From the NCBI GenBank assembly GCA_019115165.1, contig DXEB01000071.1, forward strand, positions 1-55,395: a stretch of DNA of 55,395 nucleotides, given 5' to 3'. This document shows, piece by piece, positions 8,297 to 17,384 of the stretch. Numbering within the stretch: the stretch's first letter is position 1; every line of letters starts with the position of its first letter. Under the pieces are notes generated by a model that did not search any database, was not told the DNA's origin, and saw only the letters and a program-made list of their open reading frames with translations. A program made the translations under genes and the position numbers. Origin of the DNA: Candidatus Anaerotignum merdipullorum (lineage in GTDB: Bacteria; Bacillota; Clostridia; Lachnospirales; Anaerotignaceae).

Positions 8297-9295
8297 CTAT
8301 CTGCTGCTATATCGAATCAAAAGCAATTCCACTGCTAATGTTTCGGCAATCCGTCCACTTTTAATATCCAAATCCGTTTGTAAGCAATCAGACATCGCCT
8401 GTTCCAATTGTTCTTTGGAAAAATATGTGCCTTGTCGTAAGTATTCTCGCACTGCAAAATCTCGTACTTCCAGACGCGTTGCAATCTCTCCATTGGATAT
8501 TCCTGCCTCAGAGAGCAGTTTTGCCCCCAATATCATTCGAAATTGTCGAGTCATCAAAGACAATATCATATAGGGAGATTCCTTCAATGCCAGTAAGTTT
8601 GTATATAGCGTCACCGCTTGTTCAGTCTTTTTTTCTCCAACTGCGCGCATCAAATCAAAGATCCTTGCCTCTAATGAAACCGAACAAACCGCATCAATAT
8701 CCGCTTTGGTAATTTCTCCGCTTCCTTCTTTATACGCCGTCAATTTTTCCATTTCTTGCTGCACATGTTCCATGCTGTGATCCGTTATTTGTAGGAAATA
8801 TCCTGCAACTGCATCCGAAATTGCCACACCTGCTTCTCCACAGGTTCTTTTGATCCAAGTCAGCATTTCTTTTTCTTTCAGTGGCAAAAATTCTACCACC
8901 ATTCCTCTTTTGGCAATTGCTTTATATAGTTTCCCTGTTTTTTCTACCTTTTCTTCCAAAAATACAATACAGGTACTCTCTGGTATGTTTGAAACGAAAT
9001 CCAGTAAAAACTCCCCTTCTTCTTTCCGACCGTTTTTTCGAAAGAATTCACTGTTTTTCACCAGTACCAATCGTTTCTCATTCAAAAATGGTAGCGTTTC
9101 TGCCGCATCCATAATTGCTGCTGCCGTAGCTTTTTTCCCTTCCAACACATCAAAATTCATGCTTTCTGTCCCAGCCGGCAATATTGCTTGTCTCAGTGTT
9201 TCTGCATAATGTTTGATCAGATATGTCTCTGTTCCATAAAACAGATAACAAGTTTGAAATTCATGTTGCTTCCATTGCTTCTTTAATTCTTTCAT
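8297..9295 (-). CDS. holA: DNA polymerase III delta subunit (clamp loader)
   Basis: A 332-residue HolA, the clamp-loader subunit that opens the beta sliding clamp. The family N-terminus is clear (CYLFYGTETYLIKHYAETLR), followed by LNEKRLVLVKNSEFF, the conserved SLEARIFDLMRAVGEKK stretch and the helical C-terminal collar domain. It lacks a working Walker A, as expected for delta. It is the last gene of the comEA-comEC run and overlaps the end of comEC by 35 bases, an arrangement common in Firmicutes. Confidence 0.93.
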   Translation of the reverse strand: MKELKKQWKQHEFQTCYLFYGTETYLIKHYAETLRQAILPAGTESMNFDVLEGKKATAAAIMDAAETLPFLNEKRLVLVKNSEFFRKNGRKEEGEFLLDFVSNIPESTCIVFLEEKVEKTGKLYKAIAKRGMVVEFLPLKEKEMLTWIKRTCGEAGVAISDAVAGYFLQITDHSMEHVQQEMEKLTAYKEGSGEITKADIDAVCSVSLEARIFDLMRAVGEKKTEQAVTLYTNLLALKESPYMILSLMTRQFRMILGAKLLSEAGISNGEIATRLEVRDFAVREYLRQGTYFSKEQLEQAMSDCLQTDLDIKSGRIAETLAVELLLIRYSSR

Positions 9296-11615
9296 AAAAC
9301 GGTTTCCTTTCTACTGCCGTTTCCACAGAATATCCTTCTTCCGGTAACAGCGTCACACGAATACTGCCCATCTGATCGGTACGGAATATCTCCACATTTC
9401 TTTCCGACAATTTTTCCAACGTTTGTAAATGTGGATGTCCATAAAGATTTTGGTCTCCACAAGAAATGACTGCCATTTCTGGATCAACTGCATCTAAAAA
9501 AGACGGTTGCGAAGAAGTTCTGGAACCATGATGCGCTACTTTCAAGATGTCTGCCCTTACATCCGTTCCTCTCTGCAGTATCTGCAATTCCTGCATTCCT
9601 TCCACATCTCCCGTAAGCAATACAGATGTATTGCCATAGGTATATTTTAATACCAAAGAACGCGTATTTTCCGATTTCCATATTTGCCCTTCTCCCGGAT
9701 GCAGACATTCCATTATGCCAAAAGCGGTCATTCCTACCGAATCTCCCTGCTTAACAGTATATACTGGAATTTGATTTTTTTCCACGATTTCTTGCAAAAG
9801 CTGTTGCATTTCCAGCTCCACAGCCTCTCCTTCCGGCAGATATACACCATTGACTGGCATATCCGACAGTAATTCTAAAATACCGCTGCTGTGATCCGCG
9901 TCCAAATGTGTCAAAAATACTGCCTCCACTTCTGTAATTCCCTTTGCAGTCAAATACGGTTCCAGAACTGTGACGCCGGTATTTTCTCCCAATTCTTTTC
10001 CATATACACCTCCACCATCAATGACAATTGCCTGATTCCGATACGTTGTAATTACCGTACAATCCCCCTGTCCTACGTCCAGAAATGCAATTTCATTGCG
10101 ATGTAAAAACAACGCATTTGCACACATACCGTAGCAGATACAAGTAAGCGCACATCCTACCATCAAACGGTTGGTCAAACACGGTTTATAAAAACATAAT
10201 GCATAGATCAATACATAACACATCAAAACCATTTCTACTGATGGTTTTCCCAGTGTGAAATAACTATATGGCAGCTGTGTCACCAAAACACAAATCAGTT
10301 CATAAATCTGTAAAATCACATAGACAATTCCTGATAAGAACACACCTGCTTGCAGCCAAAAAAATCCTGCTAACGCTGCCAACATGGTGCAACCCAACAA
10401 AATGCCGCTCAGCGGCAAGATTACCATATTCGCTAATATACCGACCGTTGAACAGTATCCAAAATGGTATGCAACCACAGGCATACTAAACAACGTAGCA
10501 AAGGCAGACATGCCCGCTAGATTCCCGCACTTTCCTAACCACGTTTTTCCAGACGGCAACAGCACCATCCCAGCATAAATGCCCATCAACGACAAAAAGG
10601 AAAGCTGAAATCCTGCATTCCACAGATACAGCGGCTCCACACACAGCAGAATCAGTGCCGCTACTGCAATGGAATTCCAACCGTCATGCTTACGGCATAC
10701 GATTTTACCCAATAAAGCAATACAAATCATAATCACTGCCCGTACCGATGGAGGCACAAAACCAGTCAGCATCAGAAAAAAGATACAAACACCCATGGTA
10801 ACTGCCGCGCAAATACGCTTGCTGCAACGTAAAATATATTCCAAAATATAAGATACATATAGTGCCAATAAAGACATATGTAAACCAGAAATAGACAAAA
10901 TATGTGTCACGCCAGCGCGAGTATACAAATCCTCTGTCCCCGATGCAATATCATCCCGATCTCCAGTAATGAGCGCTTTGGCAATCGCACTTTCTTCCGG
11001 TGGCAATATGTTTTCTACCACTTTCTGAATCTCTTCATTCCAACCTGCCAGCACCGTTTTAGCTGTAACGTAAAATTCACCAGTCTTTTCTAACCGTTCC
11101 GGAAACATTTTCGCATCATAACCGCTCGCCTTTAAATACATCCATTCATCATATCCGCCATGCAAATCCGCATGCTCAAATGCCAGTGCATCTCCTTCCA
11201 GAAAAACCCTTTCTCCAACGGAATGGGTTCCTTTTTGCAGATCAATCAGATAAAGCGAAACCGTTTCATGTGTTATTCCGCTCTCCGTTTCCGTAACGTC
11301 TGCCAATACACCCAGCTTGGGATATCCTCCCGATGTTTGCCCCACTTCCGTAATATATCCACTTCCTGTCACATACACGCCATTCTCATGAAACTCCGCA
11401 AAGGAAGGGAGTGCTGCTGCACTCGCCAATGCCATGCCAAGCGGCATCGCCAATCCCATTAAGGTATACCGCTTTCTGCGCGTTTTTGTCACAAGACATG
11501 ACAGCAAAACCAATGGCAAAATAAAACAGACTGCGCATATCATTTCTGATACACCCAGTCTGCAATATATGCCACACATCATGAAAATGAGTATCCAAAC
11601 TGCTGGTCGTTTCAT
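9261..11615 (-). CDS. comEC: ComEC/Rec2 DNA-uptake channel
   Basis: A 784-residue polytopic membrane protein, the channel that passes single-stranded DNA across the membrane in transformation. N-terminal helices and a DUF4131/OB-like region occupy about residues 1-190. The competence domain follows, with LITGDRDDIASGTEDLYTRAG, ILSISGLHMSLLA and FVPPSVRAVIM. A C-terminal metallo-beta-lactamase-like domain carries FLDVGQGDCTVI, THLDADHSSG and AHHGSRTSS. Length and all three parts are normal, so the gene looks intact. It starts with an ATGA overlap on the GerMN gene, indicating translational coupling. Confidence 0.94.
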   Translation of the reverse strand: MKRPAVWILIFMMCGIYCRLGVSEMICAVCFILPLVLLSCLVTKTRRKRYTLMGLAMPLGMALASAAALPSFAEFHENGVYVTGSGYITEVGQTSGGYPKLGVLADVTETESGITHETVSLYLIDLQKGTHSVGERVFLEGDALAFEHADLHGGYDEWMYLKASGYDAKMFPERLEKTGEFYVTAKTVLAGWNEEIQKVVENILPPEESAIAKALITGDRDDIASGTEDLYTRAGVTHILSISGLHMSLLALYVSYILEYILRCSKRICAAVTMGVCIFFLMLTGFVPPSVRAVIMICIALLGKIVCRKHDGWNSIAVAALILLCVEPLYLWNAGFQLSFLSLMGIYAGMVLLPSGKTWLGKCGNLAGMSAFATLFSMPVVAYHFGYCSTVGILANMVILPLSGILLGCTMLAALAGFFWLQAGVFLSGIVYVILQIYELICVLVTQLPYSYFTLGKPSVEMVLMCYVLIYALCFYKPCLTNRLMVGCALTCICYGMCANALFLHRNEIAFLDVGQGDCTVITTYRNQAIVIDGGGVYGKELGENTGVTVLEPYLTAKGITEVEAVFLTHLDADHSSGILELLSDMPVNGVYLPEGEAVELEMQQLLQEIVEKNQIPVYTVKQGDSVGMTAFGIMECLHPGEGQIWKSENTRSLVLKYTYGNTSVLLTGDVEGMQELQILQRGTDVRADILKVAHHGSRTSSQPSFLDAVDPEMAVISCGDQNLYGHPHLQTLEKLSERNVEIFRTDQMGSIRVTLLPEEGYSVETAVERKPFYERIKEAMEAT

Positions 11616-12580
11616 GTTTTATCCCGCAAAGCAATGGTCTGGATGTCTTCCACTGTCTCAAACGGCGTGCTGAAATCCAGATGTCCATCGACATTATCCA
11701 CTTTTTCCCCTTCTATCAAAAATTGTACCCTGTCCACATTGTCCAATTCACACAAGGAATTGACAACCGAATACACAGCAACCACCATATCCACATTACC
11801 CGTAGGTGCCTTGCTGATAAAATCCTGACTAAAATTGACATAACATATCCCGTCATCTGTGGTTGTGACATCTCGTATTTTCGTATCCTGTGGAATGGTA
11901 GCATACAATCCCGTTTCCAGCGGACCTGCAATCAGCTGCTCCAAAATAGTTCTTTCTCTCGCCTGGTTGGTGTTTACTTCTACCACACGATCTTCTATTC
12001 GGAAATCTGTCCCCATCTCATTGGCAAAGTACAGCTTCAATATTGCATACTCCGTTGTTTCTGCCGGAATTTCCACATCAATTTGTACATTCTGTCGATT
12101 CATATCACCAATTTTATTGCCTGTCTTTGTTCGCAGCGGCTGCCCATCGACCGTCATTTCCACCTGCTCCACCCTGTCTAACGATGTTAATGTCCAGACA
12201 ATCGCAGAACGGCACACAACCTCCTCTGAATTTTTCAGCGCCAAATAATCCGAGGACAAATCCACTACTGCCGTCTGCTCCTCTAAGCGTACGGATTGAA
12301 ATTCTACACTTTCCGGTATGGCACTAATCATACCATCCTTTGTCGCAGTTTCTTTCATTTCCTGCAATAAATCCCAAGCTGCATTTGCAGTGTCCTGATC
12401 TGCCGGAATCATCCGTTCAATGCATTTGAGTGTACTGTTTGCGCCAACCCAATAATAAACCTCTGCATGGTTCGCCGCGGAACCGCTGATTCTGCTAAAG
12501 AGCAATATCAGACATGGTATTGCCACAATACAGATAATAATTCCAATGGCTATATTGAGGAGCAGTTTGCCTTTCTTCAT
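11612..12580 (-). CDS. GerMN-domain lipoprotein-like or membrane-anchored protein
   Basis: 322 residues with one N-terminal membrane anchor (about residues 8-28) and two GerMN domains, roughly 45-160 and 175-310. Typical stretches are VYYWVGANSTLKCIERMIPA, AIPESVEF, LKLYFANEMGTDF, LEQLIAGPLETGLYATIPQDT and CYVNFSQDFI. GerMN domains occur in the sporulation/germination protein GerM and in other envelope proteins of Firmicutes. The GGGAGG ribosome site supports the ATG at 12580. It sits between the histidine kinase and comEC in one operon. That context, and the lack of a cleavable lipobox that I can see, suggests a membrane-bound extracytoplasmic role. The ligand is unknown. Confidence 0.85.
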   Translation of the reverse strand: MKKGKLLLNIAIGIIICIVAIPCLILLFSRISGSAANHAEVYYWVGANSTLKCIERMIPADQDTANAAWDLLQEMKETATKDGMISAIPESVEFQSVRLEEQTAVVDLSSDYLALKNSEEVVCRSAIVWTLTSLDRVEQVEMTVDGQPLRTKTGNKIGDMNRQNVQIDVEIPAETTEYAILKLYFANEMGTDFRIEDRVVEVNTNQARERTILEQLIAGPLETGLYATIPQDTKIRDVTTTDDGICYVNFSQDFISKAPTGNVDMVVAVYSVVNSLCELDNVDRVQFLIEGEKVDNVDGHLDFSTPFETVEDIQTIALRDKT

Positions 12581-12648
12581 CCGTGCAAAACCTCCCTTCG
12601 CCCGTCGTTTTTTCCTTTGTTCCTGCTGCCGATTTGAAGCTATTCTAT

Positions 12649-14094
12649 TTACGCCCCCACATTCTGATGTAGTGGAATGCGCACCTGAATGGAAGTACCT
12701 TCTTCTTCTTTGCTGTTGACCTTAATACTGCCGTTATGCATCATAACCGTCCCATGTGTAATCGATAAGCCCAAACCAGTACCACCGGTTTCTCTGTCAC
12801 GGGTTTTATCCACGCGGTAAAAACGCTCAAAAATACGATTGACTTCTGATTCGGGTATCCCAATTCCAGTATCCGTTACCGTCATAAAGGCGTTCTGATG
12901 GTCTGCATCCAGCACAACCGTTACCGTGCCGCCTTCCGGCGTATATTTTACCGCATTATCCACCAGATTTGAAATCGCCAGCGTCATTTTCATTTCATCG
13001 ACTTCCGCTGACACATCCTTTTCTTTGATATATTGCATTTGAATTTGCTTAGCCGCCGCCAAAGGCGTCATCCGTTTGATAATATCTTCCATCATATGAT
13101 TCAAATCCGTTTCCACAAAATTTAACGGTATTTCTTTCTGATCCAATTTTACCAGCGTTAACAAATCATTGATAATCGCTGTCATACGGTCAATCTCCGA
13201 ATTGATATCATGTAAAAATTCCACATACATTTCTTTCGGTACATCTTCCTGCAACAGGATAGACTCGCTCAATACCTTGATCGAACTCAGCGGCGTTTTC
13301 AGTTCATGCGATACGTTGGACACAAACTGCTGTCGACTGGATTCTACTTTTTCCAACTGATCTGCCATCTGATTGCAGGATAATGCCAAGTCCACAATTT
13401 CATTATGTGTCCGATTGGTCACCACAATCCGCTGTTCCAGATGTCCTTCCGCCATTTTTTGGATCACCCGTATAATGCGCTTCAACGGTTCCGTAAACAA
13501 TCTGGATATTACAACCATAATCAGAATCACAGCTACCAATAATACCGCTAACATAAAATAAGCCTTATTACCAATATTGCCCACCGTAATCCGTACATCC
13601 TGCAGAGAATCTGCAATCAAAACTATGCCGTCGTGTTGGCTGCTGCTGCCGACAATGGACGCTGCTGCATAAACGGTTCCATCTTCCTGTTCTCTGGCAA
13701 CATCCCGCTTTTCCAGTGCTTCCAATACTTCCGGCAGCAGATATGTTTTCCCAACTTCCTGATAACCGGTATCATATACGACCATGGCAGATGCATCTAA
13801 GATCAGTACCCGAAAATCCTCATCCTGTCCGGTTTGTAATACCATCTCTTCCAAGCTTTCCTGATTTTCCTGATTGAAAAAAAAATCATTGGATGCCAAT
13901 TGTCCTGCAATGACGTTTGCCTGACTCAGCAATTCCTGTTTCCGTTCCTCCACAAAATATTCTTGCATCGAATGCAAAATGGTATTTGCCATCAAAAGGA
14001 GCGGTATCACACCAATGATGACATAAGTTACCAACAAAACCACACGCAGGCTAATAAATGGCGCTTCCTTTTTCTTAATTAAAATAGTAACCAA
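12649..14094 (-). CDS. Two-component sensor histidine kinase
   Basis: About 481 residues. A transmembrane helix lies near the start and a second near residues 180-200, enclosing an extracellular sensor region. HAMP, HisKA (phospho-acceptor His about 263 in VSNVSHELKTPLSSI) and HATPase_c follow, with the N box ISNLVDNAVKYTPEGG and the G boxes VTDTGIGIPESE and TGGTGLGLSI. The order matches WalK/PhoR-type kinases. The start is uncertain: a TTG at 14094 overlaps the end of the response regulator gene, while upstream in-frame codons to 14172 show no kinase similarity. The cognate regulator gene is immediately upstream in the operon. Confidence 0.9.
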   Translation of the reverse strand: MVTILIKKKEAPFISLRVVLLVTYVIIGVIPLLLMANTILHSMQEYFVEERKQELLSQANVIAGQLASNDFFFNQENQESLEEMVLQTGQDEDFRVLILDASAMVVYDTGYQEVGKTYLLPEVLEALEKRDVAREQEDGTVYAAASIVGSSSQHDGIVLIADSLQDVRITVGNIGNKAYFMLAVLLVAVILIMVVISRLFTEPLKRIIRVIQKMAEGHLEQRIVVTNRTHNEIVDLALSCNQMADQLEKVESSRQQFVSNVSHELKTPLSSIKVLSESILLQEDVPKEMYVEFLHDINSEIDRMTAIINDLLTLVKLDQKEIPLNFVETDLNHMMEDIIKRMTPLAAAKQIQMQYIKEKDVSAEVDEMKMTLAISNLVDNAVKYTPEGGTVTVVLDADHQNAFMTVTDTGIGIPESEVNRIFERFYRVDKTRDRETGGTGLGLSITHGTVMMHNGSIKVNSKEEEGTSIQVRIPLHQNVGA

Positions 14095-14764
14095 CTCCCC
14101 ATTTTGTAAAAATGTACTTTGGCTCACTCGGATTTGCCTCAATTTTCTCCCGCAAACGGCGCACGTGTACATCTACTGTTCTGACATCTCCAGGATAATC
14201 ATATCCCCATACCGTATCCAACAGCTTTTCTCTGCTGTACACTTTTCCCGGATTCTCCATCAACAGTTCCAGCAAATCAAATTCTTTTGCAGTTAAATTG
14301 ACTTCCTTTCCCTTGATAAAGACCCGCCGGCTATCATATGCCAACTCCAAATCTCTGGCCTTTAACGTATTTTTCGCCGCCGGTTCTGCTGTTACTTTTT
14401 TGACACTGCGGCGCAGGATTGCTTTGATTCTCGCCTTTAATTCCAAAATATTAAACGGCTTTGTAATATAATCGTCCGCACCATATTCCAATCCCATAAT
14501 TTTATCCATATCTTCCCCTTTTGCAGTGACCATGATAATAGGGATCTGTGAAAATTCTCGTACCTGTTGGCAGACTTGCAGACCATCCATTTTCGGCAGC
14601 ATGACATCCAGTACAACCAAGTCAAATGTTTCTTCTTTGATATGTTGCAGCGCTTCTTCTCCGTCATACGCTGCGGTCACTTCCATGCCGTCCTGCTCCA
14701 ATGAAAATTTTATGCCTTTGACGATCAATTTTTCATCATCCACTACCAAAATGCGATACGCCAT
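14075..14764 (-). CDS. OmpR/PhoB-family response regulator
   Basis: 229 residues. The receiver domain has the acidic pair in LVVDDEKL, the phospho-acceptor Asp in VVLDVMLPKMDG, and the Thr and Lys switch residues in IMVTAKG and DYITKPF. The C-terminal winged helix reads NLTAKEFDLLELLMENPG through YDYPGDVRTVDVHVRRLREK. It resembles WalR/PhoP-type regulators. It ends inside the start of the kinase gene and begins 14 bases after the comEA-like gene, so all are co-transcribed. OmpR-type regulators bind direct repeats about 11 bases apart, and such repeats occur upstream of htrA at 39470-39486. Confidence 0.94.
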   Translation of the reverse strand: MAYRILVVDDEKLIVKGIKFSLEQDGMEVTAAYDGEEALQHIKEETFDLVVLDVMLPKMDGLQVCQQVREFSQIPIIMVTAKGEDMDKIMGLEYGADDYITKPFNILELKARIKAILRRSVKKVTAEPAAKNTLKARDLELAYDSRRVFIKGKEVNLTAKEFDLLELLMENPGKVYSREKLLDTVWGYDYPGDVRTVDVHVRRLREKIEANPSEPKYIFTKWGVGYYFN

Positions 14765-14778
14765 ATCTGTTCGTCCTC

Positions 14779-15111
14779 CTATTCCACCGTGATGTCTGCA
14801 GCGATATCCGCAAACGTTTTCTCTCCAATTCCTTTGACATTCTGTATTTCTTCAATAGTTTGAAATGCGCCGTTTTCCGTTCGATATTCCAAAATTCGTT
14901 CTGCCAGCTTTTCTCCAATTCCATCCAACAGCATCAATTCTTCTTGATCTGCAGTATTGATATTGATCACTGCCGGCATTGGTTCCACTGTTTCTGTTAC
15001 CGGAGCTGCTTGATATTGCATTTGCTCTGTGCCATATATTCTACTGTACCAGATCCCACAAACCAATATACATATAACCGCTGCAGTCACTTTCCAGCGT
15101 TCCTTTTTCAT
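14779..15111 (-). CDS. ComEA-like helix-hairpin-helix protein
   Basis: 110 residues: an N-terminal membrane anchor (about residues 8-24), a short linker, and a ComEA-type double helix-hairpin-helix domain (ININTADQEELMLLDGIGEK and NVKGIGEKTFADIAADI). In competence, ComEA binds double-stranded DNA at the cell surface and hands it to ComEC. comEC lies four genes downstream in the same operon, which supports that role. It is shorter than Bacillus ComEA (about 205 residues) because the N-terminal spacer region is missing. Confidence 0.85.
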   Translation of the reverse strand: MKKERWKVTAAVICILVCGIWYSRIYGTEQMQYQAAPVTETVEPMPAVININTADQEELMLLDGIGEKLAERILEYRTENGAFQTIEEIQNVKGIGEKTFADIAADITVE

Positions 15112-15475
15112 CTGTGTCTGCCCTTTCTTACAGAAATCTTAAGAAAAATATCATTTTTCTTTTCTTTTATTTTCTGGTATACTTTTAACAGTCTGATATC
15201 TTTGCATTCCATCCATATCCTTGGTAACACCTCTATCAGAACGCATTCTTTTATTTTTCATACGAAAGCAGCAACGAAAAACTTGGCTGTAGCCATCCCA
15301 AAGGGATACCATACCCTGCAATTGTACCGTTTGCATATCGTATCCTCTTTGATTGCAGCAATGGACAGTTGATTTGGATCTCCTGCCAATACCAATACGT
15401 TGCTTGCTTGTTACCGTCGTTTGGATTGCTAAAATTATACCATAAAAAACCAGAATATCATAGTAGGAGAATCTT
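15112..15475. other. Divergent promoter region between comEA and dac genes
   Basis: 364 bases without a supported gene. An extended -10 (TGGTATAAT) at 15434-15442 on the minus strand could start the comEA-holA operon, leaving a leader of about 310 bases. A minus-strand stretch near 15300-15400 can be read as a protein fragment but lacks a start. The plus-strand gene at 15476 has a good AGGAGA ribosome site. Confidence 0.4.
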
Positions 15476-16882
15476 ATGAAACATAAATTTTTCAGCCTAA
15501 TTTTTATCTTGCTGCTTCTGTACAGCCAAACTCTAACTGCCTTTGCAACAGAACCCATAGATTCATCCGCGCAAACTCCTGACACAACCCCATCCACAGA
15601 TCCACCTTCCATTTCCGCTGTTTCTGCGGTACTGATGGATGCCACAACTGGAACCATCTTGTATGAAAAAGACTGTCATTCTCAGCAATACCCTGCCAGC
15701 ATCACAAAATTGATGACCATTTTATTGGCATTGGAACATGGAAATTTGGAAGATACCATTACATTTTCCCATGATGCGGTATACAGCATCGAACCTGGCA
15801 GTTCTCATATCGCCATTCAAGAAGGTGAAACCTTAACCTTAGAACAGGTGCTATACGGCATCATTCTGCGATCGGCAAATGAATGCGCCAATGCAGTCGC
15901 GGAATATGTGGATGGTTCTATGGAAGCATTTGCAAAGCATATGACAGAACGTGCAAAAGAATTGGGGTGTGAACATACCAATTTTGTCAACGCCCACGGC
16001 TTATTCGATGAAAATCATTATACGACGGCTTACGACATGGCATTGATTTCCAGAGAACTGCTGCAAAATGATACCTACCGCAGTATCATGTCGGACACAT
16101 ATTATGTAATTCCACCTACCAATAAACAGACCGAAGAGCGACCCTTGCATGGACAGCATCAAATGCTGAACGAAAGTTCATTATACTATTATGAATATGC
16201 AGAAGGCGGAAAAACAGGATACACTGTTGAAGCGCAAAACACATTGGTCACCTATGCAAAACAAGGCGATACAGAGCTGATTGCTGTTGTTCTCAAATGC
16301 AGCGGTGCACAGCATTATGTAGACACCAAAGCGTTGTTTGAATATGGATTTGAACATTTCCAAACGGTCAAGGCATTTTCTCCTGCTGATTTGGCACAGC
16401 GCATTACCGTTACCGAAACATATCAAAATAAAACCACCACCAAAGACACCATTTCTGTTGCTCCTGCACAAGATATTTATGTCACCATACCAACCGACGC
16501 ACAAATCAGCGATATTACAACTGACATCCAATGTCCGCAAAGCACTTCTGCCCCTGTCGCAGTCGGAGAGGTACTGGGAACCGTCACGCTTTCTCTCCAT
16601 AGCGATACCCTAGCCACTGTTGACTTAACGGCACAGCAGCAAGTAAGCACTACTACAGATGCAGAGCGAGAAGCACAGGCGGCACAAACTCGGAATCAAA
16701 TATTCAAAACCGTCGGAATCATCATTGGTATATTGATTTTACTATTTTTGACCGTATTTTGTGTTTGCCGTTATATTGGTTACCGACACAGACAACAGCG
16801 CCGATTGCAGCGAAAAAATCGGCGCAAACGGCGGTTACAGCAGCATACAGCACATCATATCCCGCCGCATCGAAAGCAATAA
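15476..16882 (+). CDS. D-alanyl-D-alanine carboxypeptidase (penicillin-binding protein)
   Basis: 468 residues, secreted and membrane anchored. A signal peptide covers about residues 1-25. The serine peptidase S11 domain holds the catalytic Ser75-x-x-Lys78 (PASITKLMT), Ser133-Ala-Asn135 (RSANECAN) and Lys246-Thr-Gly (GGKTGYT). A beta-rich PBP5-like C-terminal domain follows, then a transmembrane helix near 410-435 and a very basic cytoplasmic tail. It trims the terminal D-Ala of peptidoglycan stem peptides. DacF/DacB-type sporulation enzymes look similar, so a spore-cortex role is possible. It is the only plus-strand gene in this stretch. The C-terminal helix plus Arg-rich tail is longer than in DacA. 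Confidence 0.92.
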   Translation: MKHKFFSLIFILLLLYSQTLTAFATEPIDSSAQTPDTTPSTDPPSISAVSAVLMDATTGTILYEKDCHSQQYPASITKLMTILLALEHGNLEDTITFSHDAVYSIEPGSSHIAIQEGETLTLEQVLYGIILRSANECANAVAEYVDGSMEAFAKHMTERAKELGCEHTNFVNAHGLFDENHYTTAYDMALISRELLQNDTYRSIMSDTYYVIPPTNKQTEERPLHGQHQMLNESSLYYYEYAEGGKTGYTVEAQNTLVTYAKQGDTELIAVVLKCSGAQHYVDTKALFEYGFEHFQTVKAFSPADLAQRITVTETYQNKTTTKDTISVAPAQDIYVTIPTDAQISDITTDIQCPQSTSAPVAVGEVLGTVTLSLHSDTLATVDLTAQQQVSTTTDAEREAQAAQTRNQIFKTVGIIIGILILLFLTVFCVCRYIGYRHRQQRRLQRKNRRKRRLQQHTAHHIPPHRKQ

Positions 16883-16892
16883 GAAAAAAACA

Positions 16893-16933
16893 GGCGTTCC
16901 ATAAAGATATTCTGCCTTCCTTTATGGAACGCC
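16893..16933 (-). terminator. Strong hairpin terminator
   Basis: A 13-bp perfect stem (GGCGTTCCATAAA and its complement, arms 16893-16905 and 16921-16933). The T-tract TGTTTTTTCTT is on the minus side. It probably terminates the minus-strand remnant next to it and may also stop the plus-strand carboxypeptidase transcript. Confidence 0.75.
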
Positions 16934-16934
16934 A

Positions 16935-17209
16935 TCAATGGCTGTCTGTCATCACAGGATATTTTTTCAGGTCATCAAATGTTCTAGTATACAGAGTAAT
17001 TGTTCCTGATGGTCCAATCATGCAGGCAAAAGTGCCGCTCTGATAATGTTCCTCTTATAAGGCTGCCTCATTTTCATATCCTCTTTTCCTCTAAAATATT
17101 CCTGTTCTAAAACCTCAGTGATTTTATGAAAAACGATATTGCAGATAAATTGGATCGGTTCGTGAAGGGAAATCACATCTTCTATCAAAATATAAACGGA
17201 AACACACAA
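16935..17209 (-). pseudogene. Possible decayed gene remnant
   Basis: Two minus-strand frames each look protein-like: one to about 17020 ending KEDMKMRQPYK, and another from about 17040 to the stop at 16935 containing GTFACMIGPSGTITLY and FDDLKKYPVMTDSH. Joining them needs one frameshift near 17045. The second frame ends two bases before a strong minus-strand terminator, as a real gene would. I do not recognise the family. Confidence 0.3.
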
Positions 17210-17328
17210 ATGAAAACCTCTCTACTTTTACGATGTCATCGTATTCAAGTATTCCAAATTCTCACTGCATAAAAGCAGAAGCTACGCATTCTCACACCAA
17301 ATAAAAATTTCTTATTTCTTTTATCCCA

Positions 17329-17369
17329 TAAAAAAGGTCTGATCTCTCTTCGAAATCAAACCTTTTTTA
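17329..17369. terminator. Bidirectional terminator
   Basis: AAAAAAGGT(C)TGAT paired with ATCAAACCTTTTTT. It closes the minus-strand DUF5662 gene, whose stop is 16 bases away. Confidence 0.75.
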
Positions 17370-17384
17370 TTACACAACATTTTC

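Noticed and set aside
14095-14172. Longer N-terminus for the histidine kinase
   Set aside because: These codons lie entirely inside the response regulator gene in another frame and have no kinase-like sequence.
15290-15420. Minus-strand frame reading NVLVLAGDPNQLSIAAIKED, protein-like
   Set aside because: No start codon or ribosome site, a TAA lies four codons upstream, and it is within the comEA leader region. Possibly chance or an old remnant.
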